Source: Adiantum capillus-veneris (lineage: Eukaryota > Streptophyta > Polypodiopsida > Polypodiales > Pteridaceae). From it: 64,000 bases of DNA. The position numbers and the translations under genes are program-made. The stretch covers positions 71,274,176-71,338,175 of the forward strand of contig CM043969.1 of assembly GCA_014529385.2 (NCBI GenBank), in the 5' to 3' direction. How positions within the stretch are numbered: the stretch's first letter is position 1; every line of letters begins with the position of its first letter. Under the pieces are notes generated by a model that had not been told where the DNA came from, searched no databases, and saw only the letters and a list, made by a program, of their open reading frames with translations. This document shows, piece by piece, positions 22,701 to 33,700 of the stretch.

Positions 22701-23676
22701 GCTGATCCTTATTTTGTATGTGGATGACATGTTGATTGCTGGCAAACACTTGGAAGAAATTTCAGCTTTGAAGTCAAAGATGGCAAAATCGTTTGACATG
22801 AAAGACATGGGTGAGGCAAGTCATATACTTGGTATGCGCATTGAGAGAGACAGATCAAAGAAGTTTATTTGGTTATCTCAAACAGAGTATATTGACAAGG
22901 TTTTGCAACGTTTCAATATGGAGAAGGGAAAGGCATTGAGTGTTCCATTGCCACCATATGTGAAACTTAGCAAACAAGATTGTCCTGTGTCTGAGGAAGA
23001 AAAGGCTGAAATGGATAAGATTCCATATGCGTCTGCAGTGGGTAGTTTGATGTATGCAATGATTGCTACACGTCCGGATATTGCATTTGCAGTGGGAGTG
23101 GTTAGCAGATATATGTCAAATCCCGGCAAGAAACATTGGGAGGCAGTGAAAGGTATCATGAGATACTTAAAACATACAAAGAGTATGCGCATATGCTATG
23201 GTAGTCAGGATTTGAGTGTCAGAGGATACACTGACTCAGATTATGCAGGATACTTGGATAAGAGGAGATCTACATCAGGCTATTTCTTTACATTGGCTGG
23301 AGGTGCCATATCATGGCGATCTCGATTACAAGATTGTGTTACGCAGTCTACTACAGAAGCTGAGTATGTTGCAGCAAATGAGGCATGCAAAGAAGCTATT
23401 TGGCTTGGTAGATTGGTTGCAGACTTGGGAATCAATGCAGATATGCCAGAGTTATATTGTGATAGTCAAAGTGCTATACAATTGGCAAAGAATCCAGTGT
23501 TCCATTCGAAGACTAAGCATATTGATGTGAAGTATCACTTCATTAGGGAAGTACTTGAAGACAAGCAGATACAACTGCTGAAGATCCACACCAAGGACAA
23601 TCCTGCTGATCTACTCACAAAGGGACTTCCAGGAGAGGGCTTTGTGCATTGTCGTGAGTTATTGGGCATTGGATAG
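19702..23676 (+). CDS. Copia-Y gag-pol polyprotein
   Basis: The 1324-residue frame carries the full Ty1/copia order. Gag (residues ~1-230) is followed by a CCHC knuckle (CYHCGKKGHMKRDC, ~235), protease (WIIDSGASLHVSP, ~320), GAG-pre-integrase (LWHRRLGHMSKRG, ~450), integrase core (VHSDLCGPM, DDYSRKVWVYF, LRTDNGGEY) and reverse transcriptase (CKWVYRYKI to YVDDMLIAG, ~860-1020). RNase H (GYTDSDYAGYLDKRRSTSG, TEAEYVA) ends near NPADLLTKGL. Length and order are as expected for a Tork/TNT1-like plant copia. The enzyme set copies element RNA into DNA in virus-like particles and inserts it. Looks whole. Confidence 0.96.
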   Translation: MADMASSHSETLYNIKKLDGTNFPFWKKQIWQVLVQKKQVKPLKLKGERPEFMAQDEWEELDELACSTIMLTLAENVYFNVAEETTAYGVWQKLCDMYEKQSAASQIYWLKKLVDLKMKEGTAMSNHLNEFHSIFSQLTAQEIVFPDSVKAMFLLITLPDSWDTFRTALSNSVAPEGLTSANVEGSLLTEEVNRKNIDKGKGNSALVVRGRQQFKDKKGKKAQNRSKSRDSKSKDDIECYHCGKKGHMKRDCTKWKQEKGKTKSFEQDEKKSSVKIEEVNVTGSGSNSDSGIAAGDIFLTSNLDSVFLTAEDGHAMSDWIIDSGASLHVSPHKEWFTSYVATKDYVRLGNEQVCDILGVGDVQLKFQNGSSLWLKHVRHVPAIRKSLISTGKLDDAGYVTVFGNSAWKISKGSMTVAHGSKSGTLYTLHVSEVKNHVINVIEQPSVSLWHRRLGHMSKRGMEILSHYGYLPGFSFQDFEFCEHCVYGKQTQEPHRSKRNRRDERLALVHSDLCGPMPSLSLGGAAYFCTFIDDYSRKVWVYFLKHKDEVLKVFKTFLQLVENQSGQKLKCLRTDNGGEYVSKAFQDFCEAKGIKRELTAPYNPSQNGVAERMNRTIQEKVRSMLSNAELPNGFWAEAVATAVHLINRSPSRVLDKSAVAEMLWTGKAPSYKHLRVFGCEAYSHIPKAFRNKLEPKSKKCIFLGYGESGEMGYRLWDPESRKLIRSNDVHFNEAKFHAKPEKTEEIRRVVFREDGPSASTSRQHGQAQEQPIVAREADSVVVRRSERVSKPPDRYVPSLNYVMLTDCGEPSCYKEALQVVDSKKWQLAMQSEMTALHKNQTWKLVKLPQGKKALPCKWVYRYKITAHDSQPKYKARLVAKGFKQEQGIDFDEVFSPVVKMTTLRCFLALVAILDLVLHQMDVKTAFLHGDLDVEIYMQQPEGFVEKGMEHLVCQLLKSLYGLKQSPRAWYHKFHQFMLSQGYKRSEFDHCLYTKKAKDGSWLILILYVDDMLIAGKHLEEISALKSKMAKSFDMKDMGEASHILGMRIERDRSKKFIWLSQTEYIDKVLQRFNMEKGKALSVPLPPYVKLSKQDCPVSEEEKAEMDKIPYASAVGSLMYAMIATRPDIAFAVGVVSRYMSNPGKKHWEAVKGIMRYLKHTKSMRICYGSQDLSVRGYTDSDYAGYLDKRRSTSGYFFTLAGGAISWRSRLQDCVTQSTTEAEYVAANEACKEAIWLGRLVADLGINADMPELYCDSQSAIQLAKNPVFHSKTKHIDVKYHFIREVLEDKQIQLLKIHTKDNPADLLTKGLPGEGFVHCRELLGIG

Positions 23677-23760
23677 ATGGCAGCCATGTAAATCTTTGTA
23701 CATTTATGTTCATAGATTTACAGTTACTTAAAGTGCCACATTGGACTTTAAGTGGGAGGT

Positions 23761-23979
23761 TGTTGGGATTAAAGCCCAAGTGGCCTCTTATGCGGATATG
23801 GCCGGCCGCCCGCCTAACTCACTTACCTCTAACTCTTTGTATATACTAACATATTCTTTGTGAATACTAGGGATTTGGGAGATAACCCTTCTAACATCTC
23901 TCTGCGTACTGTACTGTGTAAGCTCACTGTGTGTGTGTGTGAGAGAGAGAGTCGACCCACGCTCCGCTCCGCGACTTCA
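23761..23979 (+). repeat. Copia-Y 3' LTR
   Basis: 219 bp, preceded by the polypurine tract ending at 23,760 and followed by the GTAAG target duplication. No difference from the 5' LTR was seen. Confidence 0.96.
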
Positions 23980-23984
23980 GTAAG

Positions 23985-26319
23985 TCCATAGGGATATCAT
24001 CGATGAATACATCTTGGAATCCTTTTAGAAAATTAGACAAGTCTAAATCTTCTTGATTGCTATCATTTACATTTGATGAAACATTAGGATCTTTTAGAGA
24101 CTCTTTGAAAAAAATCATGTACGTAGAAACTGAGCTCTTCATTGACTCATCAAAAGCAAGAGGATTTACAAGTGGAATAGTGTGACCATGCTCACTAGCA
24201 TCTATATACATGTTCTTTCCCCTGTAGGTGAAGTAGATTCTCCTTTCAGGGAACTTCATGTTGGCAGCCATGTAATCAAACCATGGTGCCCCTAGGATAG
24301 CATCCTCATGTTGGAGAGGAGAGATGAATAAGTCTTCTTTGTCGACATAGCTTTGGACATGAAGCCTTAACTTCCCAATCAAGGGAGTAACGGAGGCTTG
24401 TTGTCCCTTGAAAGCTGCGTCAGCCATTACCATATCTCCCATCTGAAAAGCTTGAATGCCCAACTTGGTGGCCAACTGTGTTGATATGAAATTGTGAGTA
24501 GAGCTAAGGTCAAACAAGATGAAGGCATCATGCTCTCTTACCTTTCCCCAAGCGTAGGAAAGTGATGATCCTTTGCAATGAGCATCCTCTTTTGGAGCTT
24601 CGATGGTGGAAGCCCTAGGAGTCTCATTTTGCGAGTATTCTTCTTGGGGCAAGAACAATAGCCATGTCCTTGCTCCCCACACTTGAAACACTTATGGTCC
24701 TTGTGAAAAGCTTCAAGCTCTTTAGGAGAGAGTTTGTTTTTATCTTTGTAAACTCCCTTCTCCTTAGACCAATTCTTGATGTTGTTGTTGGAGGTGCCTT
24801 GGGAAGAATTTTGAGCATTGGTTTCCCCTTTGCATCATTTTTGTCTTTGTTTTCCATGGGCTTGACATTACGTCTAGCTCCTTGATGGAAATTGATGTAT
24901 GAAGCAACCATGGTGTGATGGATTACTTCGCTAATAGTACCGGGCCATTGAGAGTTGATGTTTTTGACCATCTCTTCAGGTAATCCCTCACAGAATTGCT
25001 ACCTTTGCTCGGTAAAGTCTTATCTTTTGAAAGATAGTAGCGTTGAGATGTAAATCCCAAAACTTGTCTACATACTTGTGGATAGACTTATGAGAGAGAA
25101 GCTTCAAGTTGCGCCATTCGATAAGCATTTTGTCCTTTGCATCGCGTGCAAGAAATTGCTTCATGATGAAAACTCGTAGAGTTTTCCATGTCTTAGAGCT
25201 TCACCATTGACACAAAGGCTAGCCCACCATTGACGAGCTGGATTTTGGAAGTGCATAGCTAGATGGCGTAGCTTGGAGGACTCTGTGAAGCCCTCATCTC
25301 CAAAGGCCGCATCAAATTGCTGGATGAAGGCCAAACACTTTGTCAATAGCACCAAAGGTGCCATCATAGGTGAGAAAAGAGATACTCTTTCCTCCCTCCT
25401 TGAACTTCTTTAGATTTTGTGACCTTCGCCATGCAGGAAATGATTTGCGATGTCCTCCCCTCTTGTATTCTCTAGGAGAATATCCATAGATTTCGTCAGA
25501 AGAGGAGGAAGGTGAAGAATAAGGAGAAGAGGGTGACCTCTTCCTAGCCCTTTCTTCCTTTGTTTCCTCTCTTCCCTTTCATAGTGACGAGGAGAAGGAC
25601 TATGTGTTGCTCTTTTCCTCTTGGGAGGAGTGGACGATTGTCTAGACCACCGTCTTTGTGGAGCCACATCTTTAGAGGAACTTAAAATTTCATTGCTTGC
25701 TTGCTCTTTGGATTCCTCCTCTCTAATGGGAGAGAGTCTTCTTTTGGGGGTCTCTTCAAGAGGCCTCCTAAGCTATCTCTCCTCTTGGAGAGGAAGGGAA
25801 ATTCCATAAGCACAAACCTGTTGAGTAACTTCGGCTTGCAAAGCAGGGTTGCCCATAGCTTGCCGCTACCTAGTGATGAGTTAATTCACAAACATGGGAG
25901 CATCATCATTAGCACCTTCATGTGCAAAATCAAATCTATCAATGTTCATTCTACTCTCTTGATTATTGTCAGCCATGTTAACAAAATTTATGTATGTACT
26001 TAGTGTATGGTTTGGAAATTCAAAACCTTAGTTGTCACTCCTCTTAGACTTTGAAAATCGGCTCTTAAATATCTACACCCACGGCTCAAAGTGGTTGATT
26101 ATAGAGAGTAGAGGAGTAGGTATATTGTAGCAGAGTTTCCGAGGGCTAGCTCCTTTTGCACTTCTTATGGATCAACAATGGTCAAGCTGTAGGCAAGTCT
26201 AAAAAGACTCCATTATTAAGTCCAAAGCTCACGAGGTGTGCACCATATCCCACATAGTGGGCTCAACAAAACCGATAATAGATCCCAGTTCCACTTACCC
26301 TAATATAATTAACAACATG
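23985..26319 (-). mobile_element. Gypsy-N gag and protease region, leader
   Basis: The minus strand shows a retrotransposon gag segment (LRHLAMHFQNPARQWW), a CCHC knuckle (CFKCGEQGHGYCSC near 24,690) and an aspartic-protease-like segment (about 24,500) followed by LGIQAF. The stretch directly continues the pol part that lies left of Copia-Y. The leader before the right LTR (25.7-26.3 kb) has no gene I recognise. Fossil. Confidence 0.82.
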
Positions 26320-27972
26320 AACCATTTATAGGCTACTTAACGACCTCTCTTCTTAAGCAAGAAAATAGAAGAGAGCGGAAATTAATGAAAGTACTTTTGA
26401 GAAATGACTTTGTGAGCATAGCGGGTGAACATAATTGAAGATAGCAACATAATCATAGCAATTAGTTAACTTGGCATGAATAATACTTTTGAAAGAGAGA
26501 GAATTTAGAGAACATGACAACATTTGAGGACTAGATTTATGTGGAGCTGGTCCCCCCTCCAATAGGCATTTGTATTATGATTTCTCCCATTAAGAGAGAC
26601 TTGTTACAATACAATATTTGTGTTCCTTGTGACCTAGGTGATTCAATGAAGATGGAAAGATTCATGCATCACAAGCATAACATAAACTTGAATAAAGCTT
26701 TAAATATCCCAAGCCTCAGTCCCAAGACCTCAAACACCTTTGAAGGTAGAGACAGCTAGCAGGGAATGAGGGTAGGGAAGAGGAAGAAGAAACATTTCAT
26801 AGGAGAAAGAATTCGTTCCTCACTTATCATAACTCTTCTTCCTAGCATACATAATAGCATAGTAATGAATAAGAAGGATATGGCAAGCTTAAGCATTGCA
26901 GCATGGCTCTTGGTTGGATTTGCACTCCATAGCCAAGAGTGTTGGTGTAGGCTCTCAACCTCTACTTTCTTGGAGTAGGAGAGGGAGCTCTTGCACTTTG
27001 CATATCACACAATGAGTGTGTTTTTTGAGTGTGTGGGGGTGAGTATACCCCCTAAGAAACCCCCTAGCTTTCTTGGTTCGACCCCCCCTTGTAGCTCATG
27101 CTTGAAGCTCATTGGACCCCTCCATGCCTAGCCAATCACAACCAGAGGTATTACAAGGAGCAAGGGTAGCCTTGAAACAAGTCTCCCCGTTTCCCCTTTG
27201 AGAGAGAGGACTTGATAAATGCAAAATAAATTAATTAAATATCCTAAATTATCATTGGACCCCTTGGGTGGCCAACCCAATAGGCTTCAGGCACACCATG
27301 AGGGCAACATGAGGAGGAACTTGACAAGTGTCCCTTTTGCTTTCTTTGTACCATGCATGCCTTGTGTGAGTGTGTGGGTGTTCTCTCTCATCCACCCTCA
27401 TGTAGGGCTCGCCCCCTCCTTGTAGGGATTGAATATTTGACTTTTTGACACCTCAAGGCCCTCATGCATAGGCCCAGTTCCCACTACAAGCTTGGACCTT
27501 AAGCACTTTAAGCTTGGGCTGGGTTCTCACCTCAAGTGAAACCCTAACATCTCAATCATGTCAAGCATCTCAATCATCAAGCACCTCAATCATCACAAGA
27601 ACCTCAATCATCAATCACCTCAAGCACCTCAGTCATCAAGCATGAGAAGTAGGACAAGCACCTCAAGTTGGGTCGGGTTGCCGCCTCAAGCTCAGCCCTA
27701 GCTTACCTAAGGTCAAAGGACTTTTACAAACATTATTGGAGGTCTTCAATGAATCTAACCCTAAGGTCTTATGCTCCATTAGTTAGCCTTGCTCTTTGAT
27801 AGACCATCTCTCATTTGAGCCCCTTTACCATTGGCCCCGTGTGGAGATAGATCTATAAGCACATGTCTATATCTTAACCCTTGTTCCTGTTTATTCTCCC
27901 ACATTAAGTGATCTGTTTAATATGAGAAAATTATTTGGGTTGGTTAGATATTAGATATTAGATTTTATGACA
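26320..27972 (-). repeat. Gypsy-N 5' LTR
   Basis: About 1.6 kb, similar along its length to 13,674-15,291. The left edge is uncertain (26,318-26,370) because the first 50 bases align poorly with the other LTR. The right edge TTTTATGACA is clear, followed by ATAG and then Copia-A sequence. Confidence 0.85.
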
Positions 27973-27976
27973 ATAG

Positions 27977-28985
27977 GATTATAAGTTAACTGCACTAAAT
28001 GCCCATTCTACATCAATATCAACATCACAATCTCCTTTGACAAAAGACTATACAATTGTTGCACTTGTATTGGACCCTGTAGTGGATCCAGCCTCTTTCT
28101 TCTTAGCCTCTTTTGCCTTCAATTTTGGACACTACTTGATCAAGTGATCATTAGATTTACAACAATGGCAATGCATCTACTTTTTGCCCTTATCACCAGA
28201 ATTTCCAAACAAAGTGATGCCAACAGAAGCATTGGGAACAGAAGTTTTGCCACTCGTAGCAAAACCATAAGAAGTGGCTACATTGTTGTTTCCACCTTTT
28301 TTTTGAGCTATAATAAAAGCCTGCTCAATTGCACGCTATCTAGTCCTTTTTTTTTGGAAAGTGACTCTTGCAATAGTAATGTGCATAATGCATCAAACTT
28401 AAAAACTTCAGGATTTACTTGGGTCATAAGTCAATCTGGTAAAAATATGGCAAAGCATCAAGAATAGTCTGCACAAGTGAATTGTCAGAAATGACTTCTC
28501 CTACAAAAATTAGTTGCTCATTAACATCCTTGACACCAGTAAGGAAAGTGTCCATTTCATCTTCCTCATGCATAATCTTTACGCAGCAATGCAATTTTTG
28601 CCTCATTGCGGCCTGCATAAAGACCAGCCAAAATATCCCAAGCCTGTTTTGCAGATTTTGTTGAACGAATGTGAGGAGTAATGGTGCGCTTCATAGACAA
28701 TGCAATCAACACATGAGCATGTGCATCCTTTACATCCCAACGAGCTTGTTCTGTCATAGGCAAAACAACTCTAACAACAACAATCCTTGCAGCAAGACCT
28801 GCCACATCCTCAACATTGCCTACATCCTCAGAACCAGGACGTAGACCAATGCCCTACGCAACATTCTATATTCCCTTTGACACAAGAACATGTTGCATCA
28901 TGTAAGCCCACATAGGGTAATTGTCCCCATCCAATCTATCCTCAACAACAAATATCTTGAACACATTTGTGTTGTTGTCAGCCAT
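27977..28985 (-). mobile_element. Copia-A gag remains
   Basis: The minus-strand sequence matches the gag of Copia-B segment by segment: a start region MADNN, a domain with VVLPMTEQARWDVKDAHAH and KSAKQAWDILAGLYA, then a zinc-knuckle region. It resumes Copia-A immediately after Gypsy-N. Fossil. Confidence 0.88.
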
Positions 28986-29442
28986 GGGAAATGCCTGCAC
29001 TTGATGTGAAAATTGCCCAAAATGAGGAGAATCGAGTGAGACCAACGCGTTCTATATAGAACAACCCGCAGTAGACTATATGGGACTTGCTATGCAGTAA
29101 TTAGCACTGACTGAAATTCTGCACAAAATGACAAAAGTGCCTGTGCAGACCTGGATGTAGTGGAAACGAAGGTCGAAATGAGCCCGAATTTTAAATTTGA
29201 GCAGATTCAGCTCTACGATCTTACCCAAAAATTTTGTCAACCTGCAAAGGCTCACCAAAATTTGGTTGACCTGCAAAAATTTTGTCGACCTGTAAACGCT
29301 CACCAAAATTTTGTTGACCTGCAAAATTTTTTCGGCCTACAAACTCTCACCAAAGCTCACTGAAATCAAAGAAAGTGAGTAGGCGTGTACTGGAGCAGCT
29401 AACGACTAACCCTGAGAGGATGTGTCCTGCTCTGATACCAAT
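28986..29442 (-). other. Copia-A leader and primer site
   Basis: Leader between gag and the 5' LTR, ending in the tRNA-Met primer site (gctctgataccaat on the plus strand, 29,429-29,442). Bases 29,229-29,354 hold a degenerate tandem repeat of about 50 bp ('acctgcaaa..ctcaccaaaattt') that is much shorter in Copia-B. Confidence 0.75.
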
Positions 29443-29669
29443 TGTTGGAATTAGGGTTGCAGGAAAACACACAGCTTGGAGAAGACAAAGGAAGCTCAAG
29501 GCACACAATAGAGATTGTATTACTTGGTTTGCAATGGAAAAATAGATAGCCCTAGAATGAATCGCCGTATATACAATGCACATGGGAAAAAACCTCCTAG
29601 AGAGGGGAAAAATGCCCCGGCGGTCCTAAGTGTGTTCACACACATCACTACCACATGTATATGGTAGCA
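29443..29669 (-). repeat. Copia-A 5' LTR
   Basis: 227 bp, paired with 10,151-10,378 and followed by the CGATC target duplication. Confidence 0.93.
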
Positions 29670-29674
29670 CGATC

Positions 29675-30044
29675 ACATAGTATGATAGACGTAGCAATCC
29701 AAATAAAGATAGTTGAGTATCAATGTATTTGGACATGAGATTCTTAAATTTTAATTCAAGTTTAGAAAATATCTCCACGTCAAAATTGAACATACCTAAA
29801 TAAAATTGACCTTGATTCTATTATATTTTGTAGACTGATTACCTTATGTGAGAGTACACTCTGCACACATTGGCAACCTCATATTATATCGCTAATTCAC
29901 TTTCACATGTCAGTAAACTAAGCACATAGTAAGTGACTCCTATAAAATAAACACCTTGTATGAGTGAGAGTCTGAGCTCTACACAACATACAAAGTTTAC
30001 ACAATTTGACCCTAAGAAAAAAAATTCAATCAAATTTTAAATAA
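29675..30044. other. AT-rich spacer between Copia-A and Copia-B
   Basis: 370 bp of AT-rich sequence without recognisable features. Judged from the target duplications, it was contiguous with the sequence at 10,145 before Copia-A inserted, and with 35,489 before Copia-B inserted. Confidence 0.6.
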
Positions 30045-30049
30045 AAAGT

Positions 30050-30276
30050 TGTTGGAATTAGGGTTGCAGAGAAACACACACAGCTTGGAGAAGACGAAGG
30101 AAGCTCAAGGCACACAAGAGAGAGTGTATTACTTAGTGTGCAATGGAAAGATAGATATCCCTAGAGTCATGGGCATATATACAATGCTCAGGGGAAAAAA
30201 CCTCCTAAAGAGGAAAAAATTTCCCCGGCGGTCCTAATGTGTTCACACACATCACTACCACATGTATATGGTAACA
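30050..30276 (-). repeat. Copia-B 3' LTR
   Basis: 227 bp, TGTTGGAATTAGGG to TATGGTAACA, with a purine tract just inside (reverse complement of aatccccccctgg-like sequence). Confidence 0.93.
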
Positions 30277-30507
30277 AATCCCCCCTGGAGTGATGCGGTG
30301 AACGAGAGCTGGCACATGAGTAAAGGGAAGTGCCATGCCTTGAGGACATGATCAATCCACAAAGGGGAGTAAGCCCAAAGTTTTGCAGAAAGCTTCAAGC
30401 TTCTCACGAGACAATGCCTTTGTGAAGAGATATGCAAGGTTGTCCTGTGTTGGCACATAAGCCAAGCTGATCTCTCCTGCTAAGAGCCTCTCCCTGACAT
30501 AGTGGTA

Positions 30508-30771
30508 ATGCACCTCTCGGGGGGTTCATTATGTGTAAAACTACCATATCACGTGTGTTCAAGACATGTTTGTAAAACCCCTTATCTGTGAATTTTGTTA
30601 AGAATATAATGTACCCTTTTCTTTTAAAATCTATAAGTTTTTTTTCAAATTTGAAAAAATAATTCCCTTTTGTATATATATTTCTGTAAGTTTCAAGAAC
30701 TTTAAATACCCTTCTGTTGAACTCACGCGATAGGTTACACTTTTATTAGGTGACCTCCCCGGGATGCACCT
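30508..30771. mobile_element. 248-bp hAT-type MITE with 8-bp target duplication
   Basis: An insert of 248 bp (30,516-30,763) splits the Copia-B RNase H region. It is flanked by the exact 8-bp repeat ATGCACCT (30,508-30,515 and 30,764-30,771). Copia-A, which lacks the insert, has a single ATGCATCT at the matching place. The ends are imperfect inverted repeats (ctcggggggtt against cccggggaggt). The interior is AT-rich and has no coding capacity. An 8-bp duplication is the hAT superfamily signature, so this is a non-autonomous DNA transposon moved by some hAT transposase. Confidence 0.85.
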
Positions 30772-33700
30772 GAATATGCTTTGTGCAAGCATGAAAAACT
30801 GGGTTCCTCGCAACTGCCAATGCCCTCTGACTGTCAGTGTAGATAGTGTTGGCAGCATCCTGTCCAACACCCAAATCAGCCATAAGGCGTCTGAGCCATA
30901 CACACCCAACCGTAGCTGTGAAAACTGCCCTGTACTCAGCCTCACAACTCGAAGTGGCCACAGTAGGTTTCTTCTTGCTCAACCATGATATACATAAACT
31001 GCCAAGCATGAAACAAAAACCACTTGTGGACACTCACGTGTCAAAACAACCAGCCCAATCTGAGTCCGAAAAATCATGTAAGTCTGGCGGCAATAATCCC
31101 CTCTTGGGATAAAACAAGCCAAGATGTAAAGTGCCACTAAGGTAGCGGAAAATCCTCTTCACAGCTGGCCAATGCTTACACCCTGGGCTATGCATAAATC
31201 TGATGACCTGTGAGACTGCAAACTGAATATCTGGCCTCGTGTTGCATACATAAATGAGGCAACCAAGAGCAGTTTGGTAAAGAGTGACATCAGCAGGATC
31301 GCAAGCATCATGTAGACTCAACTTCAAACCTGTTTCCATGGGAGTGGCTTGATAGGTTTGCAATCCTCAAGTCCAAACTTACATAGCAATGTCTCTATGT
31401 AACTTCTCTGACACAAGGCAATACCACCATCACATTGCTTAAACTGTATACCGAAGTAATGATGCAACAGCCCCAAATCCTTCATCTTGAAAGTAGCATA
31501 CAAATCAGCCTTAAATTCAGCAATATGTCTCTCATTTGGTCAAGTGATCAACAAATCATCGACATAAAGAACCACAATGAGAAGTACATTATCCTCACGC
31601 TTTACATACAATGTGCTTTCTGTTGGACTGTTACGAAAGCCTTGTTTGACCAAATGAGTGTCAGCTTTCTCATACCAAGCACGAGGAGATTGCTTCAACC
31701 CATACAAAGCCTTGTTACATTTGCACACTTTGTCCTCTTGTCCTTTTATGACAAAACCGCGAGGCTGCATTACATAAACTTCCTCAAATATGTCACCATT
31801 CAAGAAAGCAGTAACAATGTCTCATTGATGTACATCCCAACCAAAATGAGCTGCCAATGCACATAGAAAACGCACAGTAGTCATACGACAAGTGGGAGCA
31901 AAAGTCTCTTCATAATCTATGCCTTTTTGCTTTGCATAACCCTTTGCAACAAGTCGAGCCTTATGGTGATCAATCTCACCATCCGGCTTGCGTTTCAACT
32001 TGTAAACCCACTTCGTACCAATGGCCTTTTTGCTAGGAGGCAAATCACATAAAGTCCATGTGTCATTTTCTATGAGTGCATCATATTTTGATTGCATGGC
32101 AGCCATCCAATTTTTTGAATTTTGTGCTTCATCAAAAGACAGAGGCTTCTCAACATCATGTAAGCTAGACACAGCCAAAGCATAACAATCTGCTGCATAA
32201 GATGCATGGCGAGAGCTTGAACGAGTATGACTAGACAACGGTGCATCCAATTTACTGTCACGCAAAGTGTGCACCAGCCATTTTGGCATACCTCTAGCCT
32301 GCTCATTTTCAGCCCTTTCCTCATCGAGTACATCATGTACATCTGCATCAGAAATAGGCTGATCTAAAACATTTTAAGAAACCCCCATAGGCTGTACATT
32401 TGCCTCATTGGAACTTACATTCGTATTTCCACCACTGAAAAGAGGCAACAAAGTGTCATAAATGTCAAGTGAGCTTACATTACTGTCTCTAGTACATGAC
32501 AGCAAGGGTTGAACAAAATCTTCCACAAACACTACATCCCGAGAAACCAGAATATGTTTTGTTTGAGGATGATACAACCTGTAACCTTTGCTTTCAGCAT
32601 TATAACAAAAAAAAAACATTTGACAGCCTTATCATCCAATTTTCTGCGCTGCACTTGTGGCACCAAAGCATATGCCAAACAGCCAAAAACACGCATGTGC
32701 TCAATAGAAGGCTTTCTATCATGCCATGCTTCATATGGAGTAATAGACTGCAACGCTTTCGTAGGACACCTGTTAAGTACATAAGTGGCACACATGATGG
32801 CCTCAAGCCGAAACGAACGCGGCAAAGCTTGACTTTTGACCATACATCGTGCCATTTCCGTCAGTGACCTTTTTTTCCTCTCAGCAACACCATTTTGTTG
32901 AGGTGTATAAGGCACTGTACATTGGTGTTTTATCCCACGACTAGCCAAAAATGCATTAAATTCATGAGACATATACTCCCCCCCTCGATCGGAACGGAGG
33001 TTGCCCATAGTACATTTCGAGACATTTTCAGCCATAGCCAGAAATTGTTTGAAGCACATAAAAACTTTTGACTTCGCTTTAAGCGGAAATACCCGTGCAT
33101 GCCTGGAGTAATCATCAATGAAAGTCACGAAGTACAGGTAATTGCCCAAGGACGGATTTTGGATGGGGGCCACAAACATCACTATCCACAAGCTGCAACC
33201 TGCATGTGGCCCGAACTGAACCATCCTTTCGAAACTTAGAACGTTGCATCTTACCCAAGATACGGCCTTCACAAACATGTTTAACAGGTGCTTCAAGAGG
33301 CGGCAAAGAAGCAACCATATCAGATTTCTGCAAACGCAGCAAACTGGAAAAATTCAGATGACCAAAACGTGCATGCCAAAGTTTTGCATCTGAAATAGCC
33401 CTTGAATCTGCAACAACATTTTCAAAAAAAATTCCACACTTGTTATACAAAGTGAGCTTATACAACCCATGGCACAAAAGCCCAGATGCAACAATTTCAT
33501 CACCAAAACTGAGATCATGAACTGTACATGTGTCATCCACAAATTTGACTACAAGTCCAAGTCTAGCAAGTGCGGATACAAACAAGAGATTCTTCTTGAT
33601 CCTAGGTACATAAAGTGCATCAACAAGTGTGAAGGAACTGCCATTACCAGCAGTGAGCACAATCTTTCCAACTCCCTGAACTGGATAAGAGGCGTTGTTG

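Larger units (their letters stand above)
18425..23979 (+). mobile_element. Copia-Y: young, whole-looking Ty1/copia element
   Basis: The LTRs at 18,425-18,643 and 23,761-23,979 are both 219 bp and identical by eye. The target duplication is GTAAG (18,420-18,424 and 23,980-23,984). The primer binding site attggtatcagagcc starts at 18,644, a polypurine tract (agtgggaggt) ends at 23,760, and one continuous polyprotein frame occupies 19,702-23,676. It lies inside Gypsy-N, which lies inside Copia-A, so it is the most recent insertion of the nest. I see no break; it looks whole. Confidence 0.96.
13674..27972 (-). mobile_element. Gypsy-N: Ty3/gypsy element nested in Copia-A
   Basis: Long LTRs of about 1.6 kb lie at 13,674-15,291 and about 26,320-27,972, starting TGTAATG on the left and ending TTTTATGACA on both. 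A short target duplication (ATAG) lies on either side, at 13,670-13,673 and 27,973-27,976. Copia-A sequence resumes exactly there, judged against intact Copia-B. Coding order on the minus strand is gag with a zinc knuckle (about 25.7-24.7 kb), protease-like region, then reverse transcriptase, RNase H and integrase (18.3-15.7 kb). Copia-Y sits in the middle. Broken, several breaks; intermediate age. Confidence 0.9.
10151..29669 (-). mobile_element. Copia-A: old Ty1/copia element holding a nested Gypsy
   Basis: On the minus strand the 5' LTR is 29,443-29,669 and the 3' LTR 10,151-10,378. The five bases outside each LTR are CGATC (10,146-10,150 and 29,670-29,674), a target-site duplication 19.5 kb apart. 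Its own sequence lies at 10,151-13,673 (LTR, RNase H, reverse transcriptase, integrase) and 27,977-29,669 (gag, leader, LTR). The middle is a later Gypsy insertion. A primer site complementary to initiator tRNA-Met lies beside the 5' LTR. The LTRs differ at roughly 18 of 225 positions by eye, so it is the oldest of the three nested elements. It is broken, with many breaks. Confidence 0.93.
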
